From M1-B18 sp048264125 (lineage in GTDB: Bacteria > Bacillota > Clostridia > Peptostreptococcales > Natronincolaceae), in the NCBI GenBank assembly GCA_048264125.1, contig JBLXDM010000006.1, forward strand, positions 1 to 64,000: a DNA stretch of 64,000 nucleotides, read 5' to 3'. Shown here piece after piece: positions 36,382 to 46,039 of the stretch (position 1 is the stretch's first letter; each line of letters begins with the position of its first letter). The notes below the pieces were generated by a model, which saw nothing but the letters and a program-made list of their open reading frames with translations, ran no database searches and had not been told where the DNA came from. The translations under genes were made by a program, and so were the position numbers.

Positions 36382-37341
36382 TTGAATACAATGCAAATAT
36401 TCTCAAAGCAAAAAAACAGTGGAACAGCTGCAATACAAATCAAGGGATTACACAAATATTTTGGTGAATATAAGGCCTTGAACAATCTATCGCTGGAGGT
36501 GAAACGAGGAGAAATTTTTGGATTTTTAGGACTAAATGGCGCTGGAAAGACAACGACCATAAAAACACTCTTAGGAATGCTCAAGCCAACCTCAGGTGAG
36601 CTCTATATGCTGGGCGAAAAGGTCGATGCCGGGAACTATAAATTATGGGATAAGGTTGGGTATTTGGAGGAGGCCACTTTTTATCCTGATTTAACCGTAA
36701 TCGAAAATCTTGACATAGCACGCCGTATGCAAGGGGTATCTGACATAGAATCCGTAAATCGGGTTATCTGTAAGTTGGGGCTTGAGCCGCACAAAAAGAA
36801 AAAAGCCAAGAATCTTTCTTTAGGAAATAAACAGCGTTTGGGACTAGCGAAAGCCATGATACATTATCCGGAAATCTTGATTCTTGATGAGCCGATAAAT
36901 GGTCTTGATCCAGCAGGTGTTGCTGAGATACGGAATATGTTATATGATTTAGCAAAAAATTTCGGCGTAACGATTTTTATATCTAGCCATCTGTTAGAAG
37001 AACTCTCAAAGGTTGCCACCCGCATCGGGATTATTCACAACGGTAGCCTTATCCAAGAAATTGAAATGAATAAGCTGGAGCAATCGTTGCAGAAAAATTT
37101 AGTGCTGGATGGACACGATAAAAGTGCTATAAAGAATGTGCTTAATGAGCATGGCTATGCATTTGAGGAAACAATGGATGGGCATCTCAAATTAACCGGT
37201 GGCCACGTAGCTGAGAGGCCTGAAGTTTTAGCGGAGCTACTCGTTAAATCTAATCAACCGCCAACATTGCTTCGAGTAATTACGGAGGATTTGGAAGGTT
37301 ACTTTCTTCGCACAATTGGTATGGAAAGGGGAAGTTTCTAA
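36382..37341 (+). CDS. ABC transporter ATPase (BcrA-like)
   Basis: A 319-residue ATPase with Walker A GLNGAGKT, signature LSLGNKQRLGLAKAM, Walker B ILILDEPINGLD and H-loop ISSHLLEEL. The C-terminal extension of about 90 residues is typical of ATPases working with ABC-2 permeases in peptide-antibiotic or solvent efflux. AAGGAG precedes the ATG at 36391 as well as an earlier in-frame ATG at 36382. It overlaps the permease start by one base (TAATG). Confidence 0.9.
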   Translation: MNTMQIFSKQKNSGTAAIQIKGLHKYFGEYKALNNLSLEVKRGEIFGFLGLNGAGKTTTIKTLLGMLKPTSGELYMLGEKVDAGNYKLWDKVGYLEEATFYPDLTVIENLDIARRMQGVSDIESVNRVICKLGLEPHKKKKAKNLSLGNKQRLGLAKAMIHYPEILILDEPINGLDPAGVAEIRNMLYDLAKNFGVTIFISSHLLEELSKVATRIGIIHNGSLIQEIEMNKLEQSLQKNLVLDGHDKSAIKNVLNEHGYAFEETMDGHLKLTGGHVAERPEVLAELLVKSNQPPTLLRVITEDLEGYFLRTIGMERGSF

Positions 37342-38057
37342 TGAGTATTTTATCTATTCTACATTGTGAGCTTCGCAAGGTCATTCGAGCTAATGTATTT
37401 TGGCTTGTGTTTGTGGTTTTCGCATTTGGCCCAATCATGATGGGAGCTGGTATTATTTTATCTAATAATGCGGGGGATATCAATTGGCAAATGTATTTAG
37501 CGGAATTGCTTAATAATCTCGCTGCACTAGGACTCATCGGCTATACATTTATCGCTGCATGGGTATTTGGTCGAGAGTTTACAGATAAAACGATTAAGGA
37601 TTTGCTTGCAAAGCCCGTATCCAGATCACAAATTGTAATGGCCAAGCTGCTAATCATTTTAGCTTGGAATGTATTGCTTTCGCTATATATGTTTACCATC
37701 GGCCTCGCGGTAGGTGGTGTTTTAGGGCTTACAGGCTGGTCAGCAGACCTTATTTGGAATGTTTTTTTTAGATTTACTATAACATCACTATTATTTATTG
37801 TTGTTACTACGCCAGGCACCTTTCTTGCAAATGTTAGCAAGGGATATTTAGCGCCATTAGGGCTCATATTGGTAATCGTTATTTTCTCAAGTGTAATGGC
37901 TTCTTTGGGATTTGCCCCCTATTTTCCATGGACAATCCCTTCGGTTTTTCTAAGTACCGGGTCCCTTAATTTAAGCAGCATAATTATACTTGCGTCTACA
38001 GGAATAGCTGGAATAGTTGGAACATTTGCTTGGTGGAGATTTGCTGAGCAGCAATAA
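37341..38057 (+). CDS. ABC-2 type permease
   Basis: A 238-residue membrane protein with about six hydrophobic segments. It contains the BcrB-like EFTDKTIKDLLAKPVSRSQIVMAKLL loop, common to permeases of bacitracin/lantibiotic-type exporters. It is co-transcribed with the ATPase and probably controlled by the upstream two-component system. Confidence 0.9.
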   Translation: MSILSILHCELRKVIRANVFWLVFVVFAFGPIMMGAGIILSNNAGDINWQMYLAELLNNLAALGLIGYTFIAAWVFGREFTDKTIKDLLAKPVSRSQIVMAKLLIILAWNVLLSLYMFTIGLAVGGVLGLTGWSADLIWNVFFRFTITSLLFIVVTTPGTFLANVSKGYLAPLGLILVIVIFSSVMASLGFAPYFPWTIPSVFLSTGSLNLSSIIILASTGIAGIVGTFAWWRFAEQQ

Positions 38058-38090
38058 GTCCAAATCACCCTATTAATTTTGAACTAAAAC

Positions 38091-38132
38091 ATAAATCCCT
38101 CAGTTAGTGACGATTACTGAGGGATTTATTTA
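38091..38132 (+). terminator. Terminator after the ABC permease gene
   Basis: ATAAATCCCTCAGT (38091-38104) and ACTGAGGGATTTAT (38116-38129) form a perfect 14-base stem with T-rich tail. It probably also serves the converging minus-strand GyrI-like gene. Confidence 0.85.
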
Positions 38133-38181
38133 TAACCTTATATTTCTCAATAATAAATTACAGCTTAAGTAATAAATAAGA

Positions 38182-38631
38182 CTATTTAATCGGGATATAT
38201 ATGTCAAATTCTCCGTTGCTCATAAATCGCTCATCATATAATTCTAATTGAGGCCTGTAATCTAATTCATAGCCTCCAGCTGGCATCCACTGGGCAAAAA
38301 TCCTTTCGTAAAATTCACCCAAGTCCTTTATAGAACCACTGTAAGTATATACAACATACTTACCAGCTTCAACAAATTTTGTCACCATATGCTCAGATGC
38401 ACCCTCAAAGCTGTCTACTTCTGCACATGCAGTATAATGAAATCTACCTTCTGAGTCCATATCTCCATCACATATACCATGACATTTCATAGGCTTGCTT
38501 TTCTGTTTAATTGCAGGATATTGCCTGTTAAATGCCTCCCATAGACTAGGGATTTCACCATTTTTGTTGTCTCCGAAGTAGGTTATGCCTACAGCCTTGA
38601 ATTCCTTGATATTAACGATTTTTCCTTCCAT
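38182..38631 (-). CDS. GyrI-like small-molecule-binding protein
   Basis: A 149-residue stand-alone effector-binding domain (FKAVGITYFG, YVVYTYSGSIKDLGEFYERI, AQWMPAGGYELDYRPQLELYDERF). Members of this fold bind or hydrolyse hydrophobic small molecules. AAGGAGGAGTTGCAAA precedes the ATG. It follows the WYL regulator gene by 74 bases on the same strand and is probably its partner or target. Confidence 0.85.
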   Translation of the reverse strand: MEGKIVNIKEFKAVGITYFGDNKNGEIPSLWEAFNRQYPAIKQKSKPMKCHGICDGDMDSEGRFHYTACAEVDSFEGASEHMVTKFVEAGKYVVYTYSGSIKDLGEFYERIFAQWMPAGGYELDYRPQLELYDERFMSNGEFDIYIPIK

Positions 38632-38705
38632 TTTGCAACTCCTCCTTATACTTGATTATATAGATTATATCAAGTAATTCTTGCCAACTGCATGTCAGGA
38701 ATTTA

Positions 38706-39674
38706 TTAAGGATGATATAAATTTAAGATTTTTTTGCATTTTTTAATAATGAAATTCTTTAGCTCAAGGGGTTCTAAAACCTCCAGCCTATCACTTAAAG
38801 GAAATAATACATTACAAGCCGTTTGAAAGCTTATCATGTCTATATCATAAACCCAGGCATTGCCTTCTTTGCAAGACCCATGAACATCAAAACCCGCTAG
38901 GAGCTGCTGCTTTTCTTCAAAGAATCTTACCTTAACAGGATATAATTGTTGTTGGACTTTAACAGAGGCGTGCTTAACGAATTGTTTTTTGCTGCTTTCC
39001 CAAAAACCTTCTAGTGAAAAATTCTCTGGGATGGTAAAGCTATCATTTAAGATTTCAATGTTTTGTATTCTGCTACACATAAAAACCCTTATCTCTTTTT
39101 TAAGCTCGCAAAAGGCTATTACATACCATTCTGAATTTTTAACCACAACACCATAGGGTCTTAGTATTCTTTCTGACATCTCTCCATTAAACTTTCGATA
39201 GCTTACCTTTAGTTTTTTTAGATTAAGCACCGAACCTTTAATTATATCTAAATTTGTACTCTGAATTCTCTTACCCCACCATGGATCTGAATCAATAAAA
39301 AATCTCTCCTTAGCCTTAATGATTTCTGCTCTATGCTCTATGGATACGCTGTTTTCAAGCTTTATTATGGCATTCTTTAACTGTTGGTTCATTTCAGTAT
39401 TTTTTTCTGGCTTAACACCCATGCTTGAAAGTAAAAGATGAAGTGCATCTCCACTTTCCAAGGTGTTTGAATTTATTTTATAGCCCTCCATAAAGGAATA
39501 TCCACCATTAGGTCCTGAAATTGAAGTAATAGGTATGCCTGCCTCACATAAAATATCAACATCTCTATAGATGGTTCTTTCAGAGGTTTCAAGTATCTTC
39601 GCTAGATTTCTGGCTGGCATTATTCCTCGTGAATCCAGCAGCATAATAATTCCTAAAAGCCTGTGAAGCCGCAT
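38706..39674 (-). CDS. YafY-type HTH/WYL domain regulator
   Basis: A 322-residue regulator. The N-terminal HTH_11 winged helix (RLLGIIMLLDSRGIMPARNL, TSERTIYRDVDILCEAGIPI) is followed by a WYL domain (about 135-215, including the RILRPYGVVVKNSEWYVIAFC core) and a C-terminal extension. WYL domains sense nucleic-acid or small ligands. The start at 39674 has GGGGTG upstream. Confidence 0.9.
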   Translation of the reverse strand: MRLHRLLGIIMLLDSRGIMPARNLAKILETSERTIYRDVDILCEAGIPITSISGPNGGYSFMEGYKINSNTLESGDALHLLLSSMGVKPEKNTEMNQQLKNAIIKLENSVSIEHRAEIIKAKERFFIDSDPWWGKRIQSTNLDIIKGSVLNLKKLKVSYRKFNGEMSERILRPYGVVVKNSEWYVIAFCELKKEIRVFMCSRIQNIEILNDSFTIPENFSLEGFWESSKKQFVKHASVKVQQQLYPVKVRFFEEKQQLLAGFDVHGSCKEGNAWVYDIDMISFQTACNVLFPLSDRLEVLEPLELKNFIIKKCKKILNLYHP

Positions 39675-39823
39675 TTGTTTACACCCCTATCTTGATACTT
39701 TAATAAAAAGCTGAATAGAAATAAATGTGTATTTTAAATAGGTATTGATATACCTTTATTCATAATTATAAACAATTGAAGAGATTAATTGAAGAGTTTA
39801 ATTAGTGCAAAGGATATGCCACC

Positions 39824-39894
39824 GTGCCACCGGGACGCTTCGTTTGACACGCTATAAAACGCAAAACGTGCCAAACAAAGCGTCCCCTTGACAT
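39824..39894. repeat. Complete REP-like inverted pair
   Basis: GTGCCACCGGGACGCTTCGT with TTGACACG (39824-39851) is followed after 15 bases by its near-inverted partner CGTGCCAAACAAAGCGTCCC (39867 onward). This is the most complete copy of the family in the window and shows the two-half organisation. Confidence 0.7.
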
Positions 39895-40015
39895 CTAGGT
39901 CTTCTGACCTAAGTTAGCTATTGTTTTTTCAACAAAAAATCACAAACAAAGGAAATATACCTTTAATGTGGAAATATATTACTACAGTGACAGATACATA
40001 GGGGAGGGAATATTT

Positions 40016-42514
40016 ATGGAGTTGGGGGATAAGGTCCAAGGGCTATTAAAGAGCCAAAGGGACGTTTTAACGGAGTATGAAAAATTATTTAAGGAAATTA
40101 ATTTGAATGATCCTATAAATGAAAATCTTGAGATAAAAAAAGAAATGGAAGCTATCAAAAAAAATCTATTAGAGGCAGAAAATAGGATAGAGAAGCTTCA
40201 GCAGGAAAATATGAGCTTAAAGTTCTCTTTAAAGGAGCAGATGCTTAATGAAAGAACTGCGATACTTAATGGGTCTAAGAAAAAGATCGAGATTTATTTC
40301 AGCAATGAGGAAACAAGGGGAAGCAATAGGCTTCAGGTTTTAGAGAATTCAGCAAGAATCAAAATAAATAAATTGAATAGCCTGGTTTCTAAAGAGCTGA
40401 AGGAGAAAGATGAAGAAATAAGCAGGACAATTAATAATATTAAGCTGGAGCTTGATGAGAAAATAAGAGCTCAAAGGGAACGGCTAAAGCAGGCAAAGCT
40501 AAAGGGAATCGAGGAGATGAAAGCGGAGTATGACCTTCTACAGGAGGAGGAAATCAGTGACGAAGCCCTTGCTAAAAAACAGAAGCATAATGATATAGAG
40601 GTGAAAATTGGTCTTAACTGGATTAATAAAGCCGGAATAATTTTATTGCTATTGGGTGTTGCTACTGCCATGAGGTATACCTATTCTCTGTGGTTTAATG
40701 ACTACATGAAGGGTATTTCTGGCTTCCTTTTAGGGGGCGGCTTGTTGGCTGTAGGTGAATGGTTTAATAAAAAGGATAAAAATTTGTTTGCTCTGGGCTT
40801 ATGTGGCGGTGGCATAGGGGTGCTATACCTCACTGTTTTTAGCAGCTATTTCTTTTTAGACATATTGAGCTTACCGATTAGTATTATAGTTTCAATTCTC
40901 ATAACGATGGGTTCAGTAGCTCTTTCACAGAGATATGGATCAATGACTATTGCCGGTATATCCTTGTTTGGTGGATACTTACCCTTCTTTAGCTTTGTTA
41001 TGATTGAAGGCTTGAGGGGCCCTCAGGTATACATCGCCATGGGATATTTACTAATATTGAATCTTTTAGTATTAGCCATTTCTCTTGAAAGAAGATGGAT
41101 TTACATAAACTATCTTAGCTTTCTACTGAATATGCCCTGCCTCATATACTTAGCTAATAGTTCCAGTAATAAAATGATTGGAATAGCCTATGGCGTACTA
41201 ACCTTTCTAATGTATTTGGGTATAACGCTTACTTATCCTATAAGAAAGAATGTGAAGCTTAGAAGGCCTGATTTAGCGTTGCTGGGGCTGAATACTGTTA
41301 TAAATTGCTTACTGGTATATGCACTGTTTGAGTCAGCGGGACTTCACGATTATAAGGGTTTCCTAGCATTGGCCTATGCAGTTAGCTATTTTGGCTTAAG
41401 TCGGCTTACCTTTAAGAAAACCGCTCAGGAGGAATATGTGCAAGCATTGTTTAGCATAACAGCATTGACCTTTTGCATCCTGATGGTTCCTTTTCAGTTT
41501 GGTATCAAATGGGCGGCTATGGGCTGGTTAATAGAAGCTATTCTTATGCTAATTATTGCAAAGAAATACAATACACAAAAGCTTGAATTAGGAGGCTGGG
41601 CAATCCTTAGTATTTGTACCCTTGGCTTTTTCATATATGATTTTAATCTGGGCTGGAGCGTTAAATATTTTGCATTTAAATATTCCTTCTTAACCCTAGG
41701 ATTGATCTATGTTTTTACCTTATATGCTTCTGATTACGCCAAAAGTCAATTATTTAAGTACACCTTAAAGGGCAAAGCATTTAATGGCTTTAAGTACTTT
41801 ATGATTTTAAATGCTTGGGTGTACTTACTAAGAATGTCCCTAAGATTATATGACCAATACCTTGCTGTAAAAATACCTTATTCATATGTAGACTTTTATC
41901 AGCTAATTACTATAGCAGCAGTGACGATAATATTTGCCTATGGCATATTAAGAATAGATGCCATAAAGGATAAGGTAGTGGTTGGGATTTCCACCACATT
42001 ACTAATATTATCAAACGTTTTATGTATCGCCATAAGCTCCTGGAGGGTAGGGGGGCATTCTGATAGCACACTAAGGTGGATGTCAATTGCGGTTTTAGTA
42101 TTATACAATGCTTTAGTATTTATTAGCATAAAGGATTTAGTTTTTCAGCTGATCAAAAGAAAAAGCCTTAGTGTTGAATATTATCCATTGGCAGTAGCTG
42201 TCTATCTTCTAGGGGTCACGACACTATTTTTAACTCAACAATTTAACCTTCAAAATATTAATTTGATTATAAGTATAATTTTCATTGTGATGTCATTTTC
42301 GTGTATCGCCTTTGGTTTTAAGAAAAGCTACCTGCTAATACGGAGGTTTGGTTTAGGTCTGTCAATTTTTTCAACGGGTAAGCTATTTATCTTTGACCTA
42401 TATTATCTTAGCGGTGCAGCTAAAATTGTAGCATACTTCTGCTTTGGAATAGTTTTAATAGGTATATCCTTCATCTATCAAAGATTGAGATCAAATACTG
42501 AGGAGGCTAAATAG
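40016..42514 (+). CDS. DUF2339 family multispanning membrane protein
   Basis: An 832-residue protein. Residues 1-195 are a charged coiled coil, followed by GLNWINKAGIILLLLGVATA, the entry to the DUF2339 membrane domain, and more than 15 hydrophobic segments to the end. The family function is unknown, but it is often found next to a DUF3999 protein, as here. The start is ATG 40016 with GGGGAGGG upstream; an earlier in-frame start lacks a binding site. The next gene starts one base after the stop. Confidence 0.85.
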   Translation: MELGDKVQGLLKSQRDVLTEYEKLFKEINLNDPINENLEIKKEMEAIKKNLLEAENRIEKLQQENMSLKFSLKEQMLNERTAILNGSKKKIEIYFSNEETRGSNRLQVLENSARIKINKLNSLVSKELKEKDEEISRTINNIKLELDEKIRAQRERLKQAKLKGIEEMKAEYDLLQEEEISDEALAKKQKHNDIEVKIGLNWINKAGIILLLLGVATAMRYTYSLWFNDYMKGISGFLLGGGLLAVGEWFNKKDKNLFALGLCGGGIGVLYLTVFSSYFFLDILSLPISIIVSILITMGSVALSQRYGSMTIAGISLFGGYLPFFSFVMIEGLRGPQVYIAMGYLLILNLLVLAISLERRWIYINYLSFLLNMPCLIYLANSSSNKMIGIAYGVLTFLMYLGITLTYPIRKNVKLRRPDLALLGLNTVINCLLVYALFESAGLHDYKGFLALAYAVSYFGLSRLTFKKTAQEEYVQALFSITALTFCILMVPFQFGIKWAAMGWLIEAILMLIIAKKYNTQKLELGGWAILSICTLGFFIYDFNLGWSVKYFAFKYSFLTLGLIYVFTLYASDYAKSQLFKYTLKGKAFNGFKYFMILNAWVYLLRMSLRLYDQYLAVKIPYSYVDFYQLITIAAVTIIFAYGILRIDAIKDKVVVGISTTLLILSNVLCIAISSWRVGGHSDSTLRWMSIAVLVLYNALVFISIKDLVFQLIKRKSLSVEYYPLAVAVYLLGVTTLFLTQQFNLQNINLIISIIFIVMSFSCIAFGFKKSYLLIRRFGLGLSIFSTGKLFIFDLYYLSGAAKIVAYFCFGIVLIGISFIYQRLRSNTEEAK

Positions 42515-42515
42515 A

Positions 42516-43787
42516 ATGCAAAAATTATCTGTTTCATTATTGGCAATTTTAGTGCTTCTAATGTCCTCAACAATTAGTATTTTTGCGGATAGCCAAAATC
42601 AATGGCAATATTCTAAAGAGGTTTACTTTGAAAACCAAGAGGAAGTTAAGGCTATTTATTTAGATGAGGATATATATAGACTTGCGAAAGAGGACTTATC
42701 GGATGTAAGGCTTATAGACGAGAAAAACGAGTTTATACCCTACTATATTTACAATAGGTTCCTTAGTGCAAGTAAGGTTGAGTATACTGAGTATAAGGGG
42801 AAAGAAGTACATACCTTTATGAAGGATAACAACTACCATATTGATTTTGAAATAAGCGCCATTGCAGAAAATATGGATGCATTAGGCAATAGTCTTAAGC
42901 TTGATGTCGTAAAGGATAGCTTCTATAAAGACCTGCATATATTTGGCAGCTATGACAATAAGAGCTGGGAGAGCATCAAGCTGGATGCTATTTATAGGGT
43001 TAATGGTATAGAAAAATTAACGGTTTCGTTAGATGATACCTACAAGTATCTTTACTATAGAATAGTATCGAAAAATGATACCTCTGGTGTTGCTATCAAT
43101 AGCTTGAGCCTTGTACATGATGTTGATGAAGCGATATATGATGAGTATAAAGGCCTTAAGAAGGTAGACCATAGGGTAGAAGTGAATACTGAAGGCAAAG
43201 AAACGATTATAAATATCCATAATGAAGATAAGCTAAAAATTGATAGTGTGAGGATAGCTACCGATGGAGATTTTAATAGGAGCTATGTGCTCTATATTAC
43301 CAATGAAAAGGGCGAAAGGCTTAGGGAAGCTGGAAGGGGAGAGATATACAGGCTTGATCTAGGACAGTTTAAGATTGAGAATACCAGCATACAGATAGCA
43401 GTGAATAGAGAAAGCTTTATCGCATCGGAACACCTGCAGGTTGTTATTGAGGATAAGGATGATTATCCCATAAGCATCAAAGGTATAGATATAAGCTATT
43501 ATATAGATAAGATGGTGTTCAAATCCAATGATGCTGACAAAATTCATATTATTTTTGGCAATGCTGAGGCTACTAAGCCTTATTATGATATTAATGCTTA
43601 CATAGAGGAGATAGAAAAGGTTAAGCAGGAAAGCACGACCCTAGCAGGCTTAGTGGTAAATGAGATAGAGGAAAAGCCGCAGGAGAAGAGCTTTGAATTT
43701 AAGTGGCTATTAAATATTTCTGTATTGTTGATTTCAGGACTCCTTTTTATAGTAATTATTCGGAAAAGTAATTTTTCTAAGGGCTAG
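42516..43787 (+). CDS. DUF3999-like exported membrane-anchored protein
   Basis: A 423-residue protein with a cleavable-type signal peptide (hydrophobic stretch to about residue 24, IFADSQNQW), a large extracellular part of beta-rich appearance and a C-terminal membrane anchor (WLLNISVLLISGLLFIVII plus basic tail). The content (DLSDVRLIDEKNEFIPYYIY) fits DUF3999, the usual companion of DUF2339. AGGAGG lies 9 bases before the ATG, within the end of the upstream gene. Confidence 0.8.
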   Translation: MQKLSVSLLAILVLLMSSTISIFADSQNQWQYSKEVYFENQEEVKAIYLDEDIYRLAKEDLSDVRLIDEKNEFIPYYIYNRFLSASKVEYTEYKGKEVHTFMKDNNYHIDFEISAIAENMDALGNSLKLDVVKDSFYKDLHIFGSYDNKSWESIKLDAIYRVNGIEKLTVSLDDTYKYLYYRIVSKNDTSGVAINSLSLVHDVDEAIYDEYKGLKKVDHRVEVNTEGKETIINIHNEDKLKIDSVRIATDGDFNRSYVLYITNEKGERLREAGRGEIYRLDLGQFKIENTSIQIAVNRESFIASEHLQVVIEDKDDYPISIKGIDISYYIDKMVFKSNDADKIHIIFGNAEATKPYYDINAYIEEIEKVKQESTTLAGLVVNEIEEKPQEKSFEFKWLLNISVLLISGLLFIVIIRKSNFSKG

Positions 43788-43798
43788 GAGGTGTATCA

Positions 43799-43888
43799 AT
43801 GAAAAAAGGCATATTTTCAATTCCTACGTTTATTACAGCCTTCGTTGTTGTTTATGCCACCGGGACGCTTTGTTTGACACGTGAGTAA
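43799..43888 (+). pseudogene. Truncated third gene of the operon, interrupted by a REP-like repeat
   Basis: Eleven bases after the DUF3999-like stop, GGAGGTGTATCA leads into an ATG and MKKGIFSIPTFITAFVVVYA, a good start of a membrane or exported protein. The frame then enters the repeat (GCCACCGGGACGCTTTG) and stops after 29 codons. The next sequence is the end of the converging alanine racemase gene. It looks like a gene cut off by repeat insertion or deletion; a genuine 29-residue membrane peptide is less likely. Confidence 0.6.
43856..43880. repeat. REP-like element inside the truncated gene
   Basis: GCCACCGGGACGCTTTG continuing TTTGACAC, virtually identical to the core at 34314 and to the first half at 39824. 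Confidence 0.65.
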
Positions 43889-43928
43889 GCTTGATAATAG
43901 CTTATACTTTGACACCCCTAGGCCATAA

Positions 43929-45206
43929 TTACCATTGAAGCAGGCTTCTTTCTTTTCCCCAGGTCCTTTCCCTTTGTATCTGGACAGGGGCTCCTTTATA
44001 ATAATATATTCTGGGAACACGATAGGTAATCATGGAAGGAATCTCCTGAGGAACGCTTCCAATATGATTTGCCAAATCCTCTAGGGTTATTTTAAGCCCA
44101 TTGTTTTCGCCGATCAAGGTCACTTGGGTACCGGCAGGGTATGATCTGGGGAGCTTAATCATAATTTGATCCATACAAATCCTTCCGACGATGGGTGCTA
44201 CTTCCCCCTCCACCAACAGGTGAAAGCCCTGAAAGCATCTGAACCATCCATCTCCATAGCCTACGGGAATGGTTGCAATCCATTGGTCTTCTGTTGCTGT
44301 GTATGCCTGGTCGTATCCTACTTTACTACCCTTCAACACTTTTTTCACCTGCAATATTCTCGAATGGAAGGATAGGGCTGTGCTTAAATGTACAGGGGCC
44401 TCCTCTTGAATTTTTCTAGAAGGGTAAATTCCAAACATGCCTACTCCTATCCTTACCATGTCCAGGATATCTTCCGGATATTTTAGAGTGGCAGCCGTAT
44501 TGCTGCAATGAAAGGCCTTAATAGGAATTTTTTTCGCCTTAGTCCAGTTCATCATTTTAACAAATTGACGATACTGACTTTTATAGAAGGAAGGATCATT
44601 ATGATTTGCTGTGGCAAAATGAGTGTACATTCCTTCAATTAAGATGCCCTCATCCCTAATTAAAGCTGTTATTTCCTTAAGCTCACTGATGCTTCTTAAA
44701 CCGATTCTTCCTAAACCAGTATCTATTTTTAGATGGACCTTTAAAGGGTCCTTCTGTCTTCTATAGGTCTTCATTTCCTTTATCCAAGCTGCCTGTATCA
44801 AGGTTACTGAAAGATCATTTGCTATGGCTAAGTCTACATCATGGGGCTTAATGGGGGTTAAAACTAAAATCGGTGCAGTTATTCCATTATTACGAAGATA
44901 GAGGGCTTCCTCCAGAATGGATACCACCAGGCCATCAGCCCCAGCTTTAAGTGAAATTTGCGCAACCTCTAAAGCACCATGGCCATAGGCATCGGCTTTT
45001 ACTGCAGCCATGAATGCGGTAGATGGAGGCAGAAAATCTTTCAGCTGAAGGATATTATCTTCAATTTTATCCAGGTAAATTTCTACCCACGTATCTCGAT
45101 GTAGCTGAGGACCTCTTAAGCGGCACTCTTCTCTTTGTGGCGGCCAAGCTTCTTCTATTATATTGTTCATCAGCACCGGCGGTTGCTCTTTTAATACCCT
45201 TGTCAT
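43929..45206 (-). CDS. alr: Alanine racemase
   Basis: A 425-residue PLP enzyme interconverting L- and D-alanine for cell wall or spore germination control. PLP lysine lies in FMAAVKADAYGHGA, catalytic Tyr in GYDQAYTA, with VGRICMDQ and PVGYGDGW also present. The fold-type III barrel (RDTWVEIYLDKIEDN) begins near residue 38, so there is an N-terminal extension of about 37 residues beyond the usual start. AGGAGGAATTAACC precedes the chosen ATG, supporting that longer start. It may be one of several racemases, since many clostridia have a sporulation-linked copy. Confidence 0.92.
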   Translation of the reverse strand: MTRVLKEQPPVLMNNIIEEAWPPQREECRLRGPQLHRDTWVEIYLDKIEDNILQLKDFLPPSTAFMAAVKADAYGHGALEVAQISLKAGADGLVVSILEEALYLRNNGITAPILVLTPIKPHDVDLAIANDLSVTLIQAAWIKEMKTYRRQKDPLKVHLKIDTGLGRIGLRSISELKEITALIRDEGILIEGMYTHFATANHNDPSFYKSQYRQFVKMMNWTKAKKIPIKAFHCSNTAATLKYPEDILDMVRIGVGMFGIYPSRKIQEEAPVHLSTALSFHSRILQVKKVLKGSKVGYDQAYTATEDQWIATIPVGYGDGWFRCFQGFHLLVEGEVAPIVGRICMDQIMIKLPRSYPAGTQVTLIGENNGLKITLEDLANHIGSVPQEIPSMITYRVPRIYYYKGAPVQIQRERTWGKERSLLQW

Positions 45207-45480
45207 TGGTTAATTCCTCCTATGGCTTCGCTTTTTATAGTACTAGTCTATCGCAAAGAGCTTATTAAAAACCTATGGTAGTATTAAAGAATTTATTAAT
45301 ATTTTATTAAGGTTAAGGAGAGGGGATTGTTTAAACATCCCTAAAAAGGATGATGCTAACCGGCTAAAAAAGTAATCATATTCAAAGCAATGAAGGATTT
45401 TATAATTGCCTATTGAATAGTAATATAGTGTAAAGCTGAACCTATAAGGAATAGAGAACATTGAGGCTAGGAGGAAAAGC

Positions 45481-45912
45481 ATGAAGAGCTATGAAACATC
45501 TAGATTAATAACAGGTCAAGACATGAATCATCACGATACCTTATTTGCAGGGAGAATGGCTGAATGGTTTGCCGAGGCAACTTTTTTAGGGGCCTCCAGT
45601 CTATATGGCAAGTATGGTGAGACGGATCATTTGGTTGCAATTGAGATACATTCCTTGAAATATCTAGGGCCAGCATTTAATGGCGACATGATAAGATTTG
45701 TATCAACAGGCATCAAAGCAGGCAAGACTAGCCTTACCGTCTATACCAAGGCCCTTAGAAACAATACAGATATTAAGGTAGCAGAAGGCTTTGTAACCTT
45801 CGTTTGCATAGATGGCGGCAAGCAAAAAATTCCACATCATATTGTATTAGATGAGCCAACAACAGAAGAAGAAAGAGAAATACTAGAGATGTTTAATAAA
45901 ATAGGTAAATAG
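45481..45912 (+). CDS. Hotdog-fold acyl-CoA thioesterase
   Basis: A 143-residue protein of the YciA/BFIT type: MNHHDTLFAGRMAEWFAEATFLGAS (the H..T.fGG-like helix with catalytic Asp/Glu region) and IHSLKYLGPAFNGDMIRF. It hydrolyses acyl-CoA thioesters in the cytoplasm. GCTAGGAGG precedes the ATG. It is divergent from alr. Confidence 0.88.
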   Translation: MKSYETSRLITGQDMNHHDTLFAGRMAEWFAEATFLGASSLYGKYGETDHLVAIEIHSLKYLGPAFNGDMIRFVSTGIKAGKTSLTVYTKALRNNTDIKVAEGFVTFVCIDGGKQKIPHHIVLDEPTTEEEREILEMFNKIGK

Positions 45913-46039
45913 CTAGAACCTCGCATAAAAAGATTTAACTAAGAGACTTGAAAATATAATAGGGTTTGACGATAAAAGAGCAGGAAACCCAACGTTTTTA
46001 GCATAATTGCACAAAACAACATTATTAGGAGGAAAAAAC

